6,420 bases of DNA from Acinetobacter bohemicus ANC 3994. GTDB taxonomy: Bacteria; Pseudomonadota; Gammaproteobacteria; Pseudomonadales; Moraxellaceae. The stretch is from assembly GCF_000367925.1 (NCBI RefSeq), contig NZ_KB849174.1, positions 1-6,420 on the forward strand, read 5' to 3'. The notes under the pieces are model-generated. The model made no database searches and was not told the DNA's origin. It saw only the letters and a list, made by a program, of their open reading frames with translations. Below are positions 1-5,791 of this stretch, in pieces (the first letter of the stretch is position 1; every line of letters begins with the position of its first letter). The translations under genes were made by a program, and so were the position numbers.

Positions 1-95
1 TATATCAAAATATAGGTGACTTTTAGAAAACCTAAGACTTAAAATAAAGTGACCAAAACAATATTAAATGATCTAAATTAATCTAAATTTCACCT
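1..95. repeat. 95-bp terminal direct repeat, left copy
   Basis: Bases 1-95 are identical, in the same orientation, to bases 6326-6420. The match starts at the first base and ends at the last base of the window with no mismatch. A repeat that coincides exactly with both ends is the usual signature of a circular molecule cut open with an assembly overlap, which would give a circle of about 6,325 bp. The alternative is a true repeat flanking a linear segment or a tandem array. The sequence is very AT-rich (15 G+C in the first 60 bases) and contains no gene. Confidence 0.97.
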
Positions 96-139
96 CATAA
101 AAAATCATATACTCATAATTAAATCATATGCTTATAATT
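71..139. repeat. Short AT-rich tandem repeats, possible origin-like or partition-like region
   Basis: Two sets of tandem repeats lie close together. At 71-90 a 10-base unit, ATCTAAATTA then ATCTAAATTT, is repeated with one mismatch. At 102-120 and 121-139 a 19-base unit starting AAATCATAT and ending TATAATT or CATAATT is repeated back to back with two mismatches (units at 102 and 121). Similar arrays in very AT-rich DNA occur at plasmid origins as iterons, but only two copies of each are present, no rep gene is seen and no clear DnaA box was found. The repeats are directly visible; any role in replication is a guess. Confidence 0.55.
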
Positions 140-167
140 AGTATTATTTAATGGAATAAATATCGGT

Positions 168-188
168 GACCTTGCCAAGGTTGGGGTC
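168..188 (+). other. tRNA-Gly(GCC) fragment, candidate attachment-site core
   Basis: These 21 bases match, from memory of bacterial tRNA-Gly(GCC) genes, the anticodon stem, the loop TTGCCAA with anticodon GCC, the 3' half of the stem (GGTTG) and the variable loop (GGGTC). The match stops abruptly on both sides: neither D-arm nor T-arm sequence is present, so this is not a tRNA gene. Tyrosine recombinases are known to use the anticodon arm of tRNA genes as the crossover site, leaving such a piece in attP, attL or attR. No integrase gene is visible nearby. The self-complementary piece ACCTTG-C-CAAGGT could instead be a protein-binding palindrome, but the continuation through the variable loop favours a tRNA origin. 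Confidence 0.6.
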
Positions 189-252
189 ATTAATCAATGA
201 GGACATGATTACCAGAAACTAAAAATTTTTATACAATTATAACGGACAAAGC

Positions 253-521
253 TTACATTTCAGAACAGTAGCCAAACTTGAGCACAGATTCGACCCACTC
301 AATAGTAATCTTGTGAGTAAAAGCAATCAAATCCGAGAAGTTAAAGATCATTGAGGTCGAGAATATCCTGATAGAAAGTTATCATTTCATCACGACAGTT
401 CAGGTATATGATTATGTTGATGTTAACCATCCAATATTTGTCAGAATGTTCCAGAGAAGGAGTAAAAATTATAAAGCTTCAGGCTATATTGTAGAAAAAT
501 CACACAATAATATCGTTTTAT
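253..521. pseudogene. Ambiguous decayed coding region, strand not resolved
   Basis: No intact gene is present, but protein-like reading frames occur on both strands. On the plus strand, the frame from 317 to 521 is open for 67 codons (residues such as SEKLKIIEVENILIESYHF) but has no ATG near its start and is preceded in frame by TGA (314-316) and TAG (269-271). On the minus strand, 351-253 reads MIFNFSDLIAFTHKITIEWV and onward to 32 residues, and overlaps by 11 bases a second short frame, 430-341 (29 residues, MVNINIIIYLNC...), in another phase, as a frameshifted gene would. At most one of these can be the original gene. I do not recognise a family in either. Confidence 0.25.
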
Positions 522-781
522 AATTTTCCATATATTGGCACTAACCCAATTTTCAATCCATAAGATAATTAAACGTAAAACCACTTTTAAAATTCTAAAT
601 AGGTTAACGTCCTTGGCATCAAAATAACTGACCATCACAAAGGATGCGTGTCCGAATGCAAATTTTAACTGTATCACTACGTAGCTAGGGCTGTTTTACA
701 GATCGAAATGATAAAATCCTAAATTGCTTTTCAAAAAAAAAGAAACTAATATATTTCCTAAAGCATCTAAAAGAAATAAAT
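522..781. other. AT-rich hipBA upstream region with no gene supported
   Basis: This stretch carries no gene that I can support. A 78-codon minus-strand frame (677-441) overlaps it, but it starts with GTG, lacks a Shine-Dalgarno sequence and consists mostly of hydrophobic and AT-driven codons. Visible small elements are the palindrome CTACGTAG (677-684), the short inverted repeat CTGT-TTT-ACAG (691-701) and the direct repeats TCCTAAA at 717-723 and 756-762 with TCTAAA at 766-771, just before hipB. The last group lies where an autorepressor such as HipB would bind, but no dyad resembling the Escherichia coli hip operator is present. Confidence 0.5.
724..755 (+). promoter_or_regulatory. Possible hipBA promoter
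   Basis: A weak -10 candidate, TAATAT at 747-752 (alternatively TATATT at 750-755), lies about 30 bases before the hipB start codon. TTGCTT at 724-729 could act as a poor -35 hexamer, 17 bases upstream of the first -10 candidate. A run of nine A residues (733-741) lies between them. The match to consensus is poor, so the exact promoter is uncertain, although some promoter must lie in this area because hipB is the first gene of the operon. Confidence 0.25.
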
Positions 782-1099
782 ATGTCTACGATGAATAAGT
801 CATTACTTCAGCAAATTAAAAAAAGACGAACCCAATTGGGCTTAAAACAAGTTGATATGCAATCCCGTACAGGCATTTCAAGACAGCAGTACCAAAAACT
901 GGAAAGTCAGGGCAATCCACGATTAGAGACCTTAGAAATTATTGCGGCAGGATTAAATGCTCAATTGATGCTCATCCCTGATGATAAAGTTCATTTAATT
1001 AGACAATTATTGAATGATGAAATTAAAATCACGATCGAAGATCAGGATGACTTAATGACCAACCCGTGGAAGGATCTTCTCGGAGGTGAGGAACCATGA
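782..1099 (+). CDS. hipB: HipB-like antitoxin, XRE-family HTH regulator
   Basis: This 105-residue protein is a cytoplasmic Cro/C1-type helix-turn-helix regulator. The DNA-binding domain spans about residues 9-66: KQVDMQSRT (22-30) is helix 2 and SRQQYQKLE (33-41) the recognition helix, followed by GNPRLETLEIIAAGL, the usual continuation in HipB proteins. An acidic tail (about 67-105) contains NPWKDLL, a candidate HipA contact. In the family, HipB binds and inhibits the HipA kinase and represses its own operon. The reading frame overlaps hipA by four bases (ATGA), giving translational coupling. The start at 782 is preceded only by a weak purine-rich AAAAGAA; the ATG at 791 is an alternative start that would remove three residues. 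The length is slightly above the 88 residues of the Escherichia coli protein. Identification rests on the domain plus its hipA neighbour. Confidence 0.93.
   Translation: MSTMNKSLLQQIKKRRTQLGLKQVDMQSRTGISRQQYQKLESQGNPRLETLEIIAAGLNAQLMLIPDDKVHLIRQLLNDEIKITIEDQDDLMTNPWKDLLGGEEP
1082..1086 (+). promoter_or_regulatory. Strong Shine-Dalgarno for hipA
   Basis: GGAGG, within GGAGGTGAG, lies nine bases before the hipA ATG and inside the last codons of hipB. It fixes the hipA start at 1096 and shows that the toxin gene has a much better ribosome binding site than hipB, although the four-base overlap couples their translation. Confidence 0.85.
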
Positions 1100-2376
1100 A
1101 TACTGTTGCTGTCCTGAAATTAACATTACATCACGGTGTCGTTGGATACTTGGCAGGATTTCAGAGTGGAAAAAATATTCTGGTTTTTACTGACTCTTTC
1201 CGATTTGATCAGCAACGCGAGACATTGAGCCTGCTTACTTCCCCCTTGTATCCTCAAGCGGATAAGGTTTTAGAAAAGACCTATGTTACACATCAGCGCT
1301 TACACCCATTGCTATCAAACTTGTTACCAGAAGGTGCATTACGTGAACTGATTGCACAAATACATATAGACAATGAATTTCAGTTATTAGCAACTTTAGG
1401 TCATGACTTACCTGGAGCACTCATTGCGACCCCATTAGATCCAGAAGAAATCCCAGATGAAATAAAATTCAAACTTCAGATCTCGAATCCAGATCAGATC
1501 TTAAAACAAGAAATTCAAACAGATAATAAGTTTTCCTTAGCCGGCGTCCAAATGAAGTTTTCCATGAAAGCCAAAGACGGGCGTTTTACATTAGCGCAGG
1601 CAACGGAATCCAGTCTACTCGGGGATTGGATTATCAAAACTCCTTCTTCCAGACATGCTTTTGTTCCGCTGAATGAATATTCTATGATGACCCTTGCCAA
1701 AACGGTCGGAATAGATGTCCCTGAGATTCACTTGGTGGATATGACTCTCTTACAAGACCTTCCACCATTAAATTTACCCCAAGAGCAATATGCTTTTGCA
1801 ATTAAGAGATTCGATAGACAGAATACTGCTAACACTACAGAGCTTATTCATATTGAAGATTTTGCTCAGATCTTTGGCGCATATCCACATCAGAAATACA
1901 GCACCACAAATTATGAGCAGATAGGTAAGATCATTTATCAATTTTCAGATAATAAGATTTTTGATATTCAGCAATTTGCCAGCCGTTTACTCATAAATAT
2001 TTTACTCGCCAATGGAGATGCTCACTTAAAGAACTGGAGTATGATTTATCAGGATAAAAGAACACCAAGATTATCTCCCGCATACGATATATTGATGACA
2101 AGTGTATATATTGAAAATGAACGTCATTTCGCATTGAATCTTGCCAAAAATAAAGATTGGTATTTAGCTGAGATGAAACACTTTGAACAATGGGCAAAAA
2201 AAGTTGGTGTTCCATGGCGTGTAATTGAAAAACAACTTCATGAGATTATGGACAAAGCACGGTCAGTATGGCCAGCGCTATTACTAGATTTACCAATGGG
2301 TTCTGCCCATAAAGAAAAATTAAGAGAGCATTGGCAAAAGTTACATCCCAACTTTCAGATACTTGCAAATGATTAG
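1096..2376 (+). CDS. hipA: HipA-like serine/threonine kinase toxin
   Basis: This 426-residue protein has the full HipA layout. The N-terminal HipA_N/couple_hipA subdomain covers about residues 1-112, with the typical SNLLPEG at 74-80. The kinase core has SLAGVQ at 147-152, equivalent to the serine-bearing loop that is autophosphorylated in Escherichia coli HipA (Ser147 here), then IIKTPS with the ATP-binding Lys181, KRFDR at 237-241, the catalytic loop NGDAHLKN at 306-313 with Asp308, and the metal-binding AYD at 329-331 with Asp331. No key residue is missing, so the kinase should be active. Known HipA kinases phosphorylate translation factors, classically glutamyl-tRNA synthetase, causing growth arrest and persistence; the target of this one cannot be read from sequence. 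It is the second gene of the hipBA operon, overlapping hipB by four bases, and ends in a hairpin terminator. The length fits the family (440 in E. coli). Confidence 0.95.
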   Translation: MNTVAVLKLTLHHGVVGYLAGFQSGKNILVFTDSFRFDQQRETLSLLTSPLYPQADKVLEKTYVTHQRLHPLLSNLLPEGALRELIAQIHIDNEFQLLATLGHDLPGALIATPLDPEEIPDEIKFKLQISNPDQILKQEIQTDNKFSLAGVQMKFSMKAKDGRFTLAQATESSLLGDWIIKTPSSRHAFVPLNEYSMMTLAKTVGIDVPEIHLVDMTLLQDLPPLNLPQEQYAFAIKRFDRQNTANTTELIHIEDFAQIFGAYPHQKYSTTNYEQIGKIIYQFSDNKIFDIQQFASRLLINILLANGDAHLKNWSMIYQDKRTPRLSPAYDILMTSVYIENERHFALNLAKNKDWYLAEMKHFEQWAKKVGVPWRVIEKQLHEIMDKARSVWPALLLDLPMGSAHKEKLREHWQKLHPNFQILAND

Positions 2377-2403
2377 AACCCGTAAATACGGTGGTTCATT
2401 TTT
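2376..2403 (+). terminator. Rho-independent terminator of hipBA
   Basis: The arms GAACC-CGT (2376-2383) and ACG-GT-GGTTC (2388-2397) pair around an AAAT loop with a two-base GT bulge, followed by ATTTTTG. The hairpin begins at the last base of the hipA stop codon, so the operon ends here and no further gene is cotranscribed. Confidence 0.65.
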
Positions 2404-2405
2404 GA

Positions 2406-2618
2406 ACTGAATTAAAAGCAACAACTGAAAAAGTTTCTGTCTTTTATCAGTAAGCTATTTCCAAAAAATATCTTCATCTCGAGCTTTCCGAATGGAGCAA
2501 GGAACAGCTCAAAAATACATTACAGGATTTAACATTACGAGCAGAAAATTTCAGTCTGAATAAGAATGAAACGCGAATTAAGTTTTGCTTCAAGTGTAAA
2601 GATACAAAAGCACTCTAG
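2406..2618 (+). pseudogene. Unrecognised gene remnant interrupted by one in-frame TAA
   Basis: The frame reads TELKATTEKVSVFYQ, then TAA at 2451-2453, and continues in the same phase as AISKKYLHLELSEWSKEQLK and onward to IKFCFKCKDTKAL before the final TAG at 2616-2618. Without the internal stop it would be the last 70 residues of a protein. The amphipathic, mixed composition looks protein-like rather than random, and no competing frame is as convincing. There is no start codon: the frame is closed upstream by TGA (2403-2405) at the hipA terminator, so the 5' part is lost. It is probably the C-terminal end of a gene that once lay here. I do not recognise the family, and the coding character is judged by eye only. 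Confidence 0.45.
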
Positions 2619-2653
2619 GTATTTAAGTTACTGATGTATCTAATTATTGTTTC

Positions 2654-2761
2654 TCACATTAGGTTTTCTTCAATCCAGTTTAAATCAATGAGCTCATTGA
2701 AATGAGTAAGTGACGATAAAGATTGTTGCAGGGTTAAATCTAAATTATCAGATAAAGTCAT
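2654..2761 (-). pseudogene. IS4-family transposase, N-terminal remnant
   Basis: The minus-strand frame starts with ATG at 2761 and encodes 35 residues beginning MTLSDNLDLTLQQSLSSL and ending LNWIEENLM before TGA. This matches, from memory, the N-terminal domain (Nterm_IS4) of IS4-family transposases, whose full proteins continue with a basic RRRKLPAE-type segment and a DDE catalytic domain. Everything after residue 35 is missing, so the catalytic residues are absent and the fragment cannot transpose. It points towards the pseudogene at 2406-2618 and lies downstream of acnA on the same strand. It marks a past insertion and later deletion between hipBA and acnA. No terminal inverted repeat could be assigned. 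Confidence 0.6.
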
Positions 2762-2762
2762 A

Positions 2763-2794
2763 AAAAATGAGCATATTTACATACACTCATTTTT
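2763..2794. terminator. AT-rich stem-loop between convergent hipBA and acnA
   Basis: AAAAATGA (2763-2770) and TCATTTTT (2787-2794) form a perfect 8-bp stem with a 16-base loop. On the minus strand the 3' arm runs into TTTTTT, so it could act as a weak terminator for acnA transcripts, or as a hairpin just upstream of the old transposase start. Only two of the eight pairs are G-C, so function is uncertain. Confidence 0.3.
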
Positions 2795-2837
2795 ACTACA
2801 TTTCTCTAATGTTTGCTTAACTGACTGACATTAGGCA

Positions 2838-2853
2838 GGTGTCGGGCTTTTTC
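2838..2853 (-). terminator. Half of a probable acnA terminator
   Basis: Downstream of the acnA stop the minus strand reads GAAAAAGCCCGACACC, which resembles the rising arm of a strong A-rich/GC-rich hairpin terminator. The expected matching arm (GGTGTCGGGC plus T-run on the same strand) is absent; the following sequence offers only a 7-bp stem, CTAATGT/ACATTAG at 2806-2812 and 2828-2834. The simplest reading is that the terminator was cut when the neighbouring IS4 element inserted or was deleted. Confidence 0.35.
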
Positions 2854-2863
2854 ATGGTTAAAT

Positions 2864-5620
2864 TTAGGAAGCGAGCAAATTGCGCAAGACATAGTGCAAG
2901 ATACCACCGGCCTTAAAGTATTCCACCTCATTCAAGGTATCAATGCGACACAACACTTGAAAATGGCTAAACGTACCATCGGTATGTTGCACATCTACTT
3001 CCAGCATTTGATGCGGATGAATATCATCAGACAAACCTAAGATTGACAGTTTTTCATGCCCGGTTAGATTCAATATCTGGCGGTTCTTACCCTCCACAAA
3101 CTGTAAAGGTAAAACCCCCATGCCGACCAGATTGGAACGGTGAATCCGCTCAAAACTTTCAGCAATCACCGCTTTCACTCCCAATAGGTTGGTGCCTTTG
3201 GCAGCCCAGTCACGTGAAGAACCGGTGCCATATTCTTTCCCGGCAATAATCACTAGCGGGGTTTGTTCTGCCTGATAATGCATTGCCGCATCATAAATCG
3301 AAAGTTTTTCTGCACTTGGAATATGCAGGGTATTGCCACCCTCCTCGCCACCAAGCATTTCATTTTTGATACGGATATTGGCAAAGGTACCTCGCATCAT
3401 CACTTCATGGTTACCACGGCGGGATCCATAAGAGTTAAAGTCTTTTACATCAACCCCCTGTTGCTGCAAATATCGGCCGGCCGGACTATCTTTTTTGATA
3501 TTGCCCGCAGGAGAAATATGGTCCGTCGTGACTGAATCGCCTAATACAGCCAAAATCCGTGCCTGTTTGATCTGCTGAATTGGTCGCACCGGCTGATCAA
3601 TTTCTGCAAAAAAGGGAGGATGCCGGATATAAGTTGATTGTTCATCCCAAGCATAGGTTTGACTTTGTGGAATCTGGATCGCTTTCCACTTGGCATCGCC
3701 TTCAAAAACCTCCGCATATTCTTTATGGAACATCTCGGTATTCACATTCTGCAGTGCGGCATCAATTTCCATCTGTGTCGGCCAGATATCTTTTAAATAA
3801 ACCGCTTGGCCATCAAAGCCCTCACCTATCGGCTCAGTAGTAAGATCAGTTCGAATATTCCCGACCAAACCATAGGCAACCACCAAGGGGGGAGATGCTA
3901 GCCAGTTGGTTTTCACCAATGGATGCACCCGTCCTTCAAAGTTACGGTTTCCGGAGAGTACAGAGGCTACATTCAAATCGAAACATTGCACAGCCTCTTC
4001 AACCTCTTCAGGCAAAGGTCCCGAATTACCAATACAAGTAGTACAACCATAACCCACCAGGTTATAACCCAGCTGATTCAAATAAGGCATCAACCCTGCT
4101 GCATTGAGATAATCGGTGACTACTTTGGAACCTGGAGCCAGTGAACTTTTCACCCAAGGTTTTCGCTGCAAACCTTTTTCGAGTGCTTTTTGGGCTAATA
4201 GTCCTGCTGCCAACATGACACTGGGATTCGAGGTATTGGTACAGGAGGTAATGGCTGAAATCACCACATCGCCATGCTGCAACGGATATTTTTTATCATC
4301 AATGACACAAAAAGCACTTTCATGTGGCAGATTGGCTTGTTTCGCTTCAACAGCCGTACCTCCGCCTCCTTCATTTTCCAGACGCTCTTTTTCCTCTTTG
4401 ACCGGTTTCAACGTCAGTTCCATGAAGGCATGAAAGGTTTTTGGCACTTGCGACAATAGCACACGATCCTGCGGGCGTTTCGGACCCGCCAGACTGGCTT
4501 CTACCGTCGACATATCTAAAGCCAGAGTGTCGGTAAAGATGGGTTCATCCCCCGGATTGCGCCATAATCCTTGCAACTTGCTATAAGCCTCTACCAAGGC
4601 AATTCTTTCCGGCTGACGTCCAGTTAAACGTAAATAGGAAAGCGTCACCTCATCAACCGGGAAAAAGCCACAGGTAGCGCCATATTCGGGTGCCATATTG
4701 GCAATAGTGGCACGGTCAGCCAAGGGTAAATCGGCCAGACCATCGCCATAAAATTCGACAAATTTTCCAACTACGCCTTTTTGGCGTAGTATTTGGGTAA
4801 TAGTCAGCACCAGATCAGTTGCTGTAATACCTTCTTTGAGTTTACCGGTGAGCTTAAAGCCGATCACTTCCGGAATCAGCATGGAGATCGGTTGGCCCAG
4901 CATGGCTGCTTCTGCTTCAATGCCGCCTACCCCCCAACCCAACACGCCTAAGCCATTGATCATGGTGGTATGTGAATCGGTACCGACCAAAGTATCAGGA
5001 AAGGCAAAGTGCTGCCCATCGACCTCATTGCTCCAGACCACTTGTGCCAGATGTTCCAGATTGACCTGATGGCAAATCCCAGTTCCTGGCGGTACCACGC
5101 GAAACTGATTGAGCGCCGCCTGTCCCCAACGCAGAAACTGGTAGCGCTCGCCATTACGTTGCATCTCAATTGCGACATTCTGCTCAAAAGCTTGCGGGCT
5201 GGCAAAGTAATCGACCATCACTGAGTGATCTATGACTAAATCCACCGGTGACAGTGGATTAATTTTTTCCGGATCACCGCCAGCTTTGGCCACCGCTGCA
5301 CGCATCGCAGCAAGATCAACCACTGCGGGAACACCAGTAAAATCCTGCATCAGCACCCGTGCCGGACGATACTGGATTTCCTGTTCTGAGGTTTGGTTGT
5401 TTAACCACTCTGCCAACGCATGAATATGCTCGGTTTTCACCGTGAGCTGATCTTCAAAACGTAGTAAATTTTCTAGCAAGACTTTTAAAGATTTTGGCAG
5501 CTGGGACAGGTCACCTAACTGCACTTGCAATTTGGACAGGTTGAAAATCTGATAGTGTTCTGAGCCGACGGTTAATGTTTCTAAGGTATTAAAACTATTG
5601 ATATCACTGTACTTAGCCAT
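2864..5620 (-). CDS. acnA: Aconitate hydratase, AcnA/IRP type
   Basis: This 918-residue cytoplasmic enzyme interconverts citrate and isocitrate via cis-aconitate in the TCA and glyoxylate cycles. The three cysteines that should hold the [4Fe-4S] cluster are present: Cys460 in SAITSCTNTSNP, and Cys526 and Cys529 in GYGCTTCIGNSG, with the same 66- and 3-residue spacings as in Escherichia coli AcnA. Other aconitase signatures are DHSVMVDYF (131-139), PGTGICHQVNLEHL (178-191), GTDSHTTMINGLG (213-225), and in the C-terminal swivel domain GDSVTTDHISPAGNI (694-708), GSRRGNHEVMMRG (732-744) and YGTGSSRDWAAKG (797-809), with active-site Ser801 and Arg803. A Gly-rich linker, ENEGGGGTAVE, lies at 415-425. 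The start is supported by GGAGGG seven bases upstream. The related AcnD of the methylcitrate pathway is about 50 residues shorter. The gene stands alone, convergent with hipBA, has higher GC than its surroundings, and shows no defect. Confidence 0.95.
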   Translation of the reverse strand: MAKYSDINSFNTLETLTVGSEHYQIFNLSKLQVQLGDLSQLPKSLKVLLENLLRFEDQLTVKTEHIHALAEWLNNQTSEQEIQYRPARVLMQDFTGVPAVVDLAAMRAAVAKAGGDPEKINPLSPVDLVIDHSVMVDYFASPQAFEQNVAIEMQRNGERYQFLRWGQAALNQFRVVPPGTGICHQVNLEHLAQVVWSNEVDGQHFAFPDTLVGTDSHTTMINGLGVLGWGVGGIEAEAAMLGQPISMLIPEVIGFKLTGKLKEGITATDLVLTITQILRQKGVVGKFVEFYGDGLADLPLADRATIANMAPEYGATCGFFPVDEVTLSYLRLTGRQPERIALVEAYSKLQGLWRNPGDEPIFTDTLALDMSTVEASLAGPKRPQDRVLLSQVPKTFHAFMELTLKPVKEEKERLENEGGGGTAVEAKQANLPHESAFCVIDDKKYPLQHGDVVISAITSCTNTSNPSVMLAAGLLAQKALEKGLQRKPWVKSSLAPGSKVVTDYLNAAGLMPYLNQLGYNLVGYGCTTCIGNSGPLPEEVEEAVQCFDLNVASVLSGNRNFEGRVHPLVKTNWLASPPLVVAYGLVGNIRTDLTTEPIGEGFDGQAVYLKDIWPTQMEIDAALQNVNTEMFHKEYAEVFEGDAKWKAIQIPQSQTYAWDEQSTYIRHPPFFAEIDQPVRPIQQIKQARILAVLGDSVTTDHISPAGNIKKDSPAGRYLQQQGVDVKDFNSYGSRRGNHEVMMRGTFANIRIKNEMLGGEEGGNTLHIPSAEKLSIYDAAMHYQAEQTPLVIIAGKEYGTGSSRDWAAKGTNLLGVKAVIAESFERIHRSNLVGMGVLPLQFVEGKNRQILNLTGHEKLSILGLSDDIHPHQMLEVDVQHTDGTFSHFQVLCRIDTLNEVEYFKAGGILHYVLRNLLAS

Positions 5621-5627
5621 CTAATTT

Positions 5628-5633
5628 CCCTCC
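5628..5633 (-). promoter_or_regulatory. Shine-Dalgarno for acnA
   Basis: On the minus strand GGAGGG lies seven bases before the acnA ATG at 5620, an ideal spacing that fixes the start codon and suggests efficient translation. Confidence 0.85.
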
Positions 5634-5791
5634 GGCTTGAGATGTTATTTTTATGATCACAGTCAACCACTTCTTTACTTACTGTATGCCAACTGCGCGG
5701 CGGGTTTGTTATTATTTATTATCGGATTGCGCTAGGCAGTTAAATGCAGGGCTGCTAAATTGTAAAGTCTAATTAGATTTCTTTAATCTAA
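5634..5791 (-). promoter_or_regulatory. acnA leader and presumed promoter region
   Basis: About 160 bases upstream of acnA contain no gene and should hold its promoter. On the minus strand, GATAATAAATAATAA (5723-5709) provides -10-like sequence, with TTAACT at 5743-5738 upstream, but the spacing to any one hexamer is not ideal. TTGACT (5666-5661) lacks a partner at the right distance. GATAAT resembles one hexamer of a Fur site, but the adjoining hexamers do not fit. A perfect 8-bp inverted repeat, ATTAGATT/AATCTAAT with a five-base loop (5772-5792), lies at the far edge and could be an operator or a boundary. No promoter is called with confidence. Confidence 0.3.

Noticed and set aside
441..677. 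A 78-codon minus-strand open frame
   Set aside because: It begins with GTG without a Shine-Dalgarno sequence, is dominated by I, L, F, Y and K codons expected in AT-rich DNA, and shows no recognisable motif.
1515..2215. Minus-strand frames of 61 and 74 codons opposite hipA
   Set aside because: They are antisense shadows of the conserved hipA kinase region.
2656..2835. ACATTAGG at 2656-2663 and again at 2828-2835 as a target-site duplication
   Set aside because: Eight bases can recur by chance within 200 bases, the left copy falls inside the transposase frame, and no terminal inverted repeats adjoin either copy.
3043..5423. Several plus-strand frames of 61-105 codons opposite acnA, and a minus-strand frame of 81 codons inside it (5205-4960)
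   Set aside because: All lie fully inside the strongly supported acnA coding sequence in other frames, and none has a plausible ribosome binding site or domain.
2864..5620. AcnD-type 2-methylcitrate dehydratase instead of AcnA
   Set aside because: The length of 918 residues fits AcnA better, and no prpB, prpC or prpF gene is nearby, although a tree would settle it.
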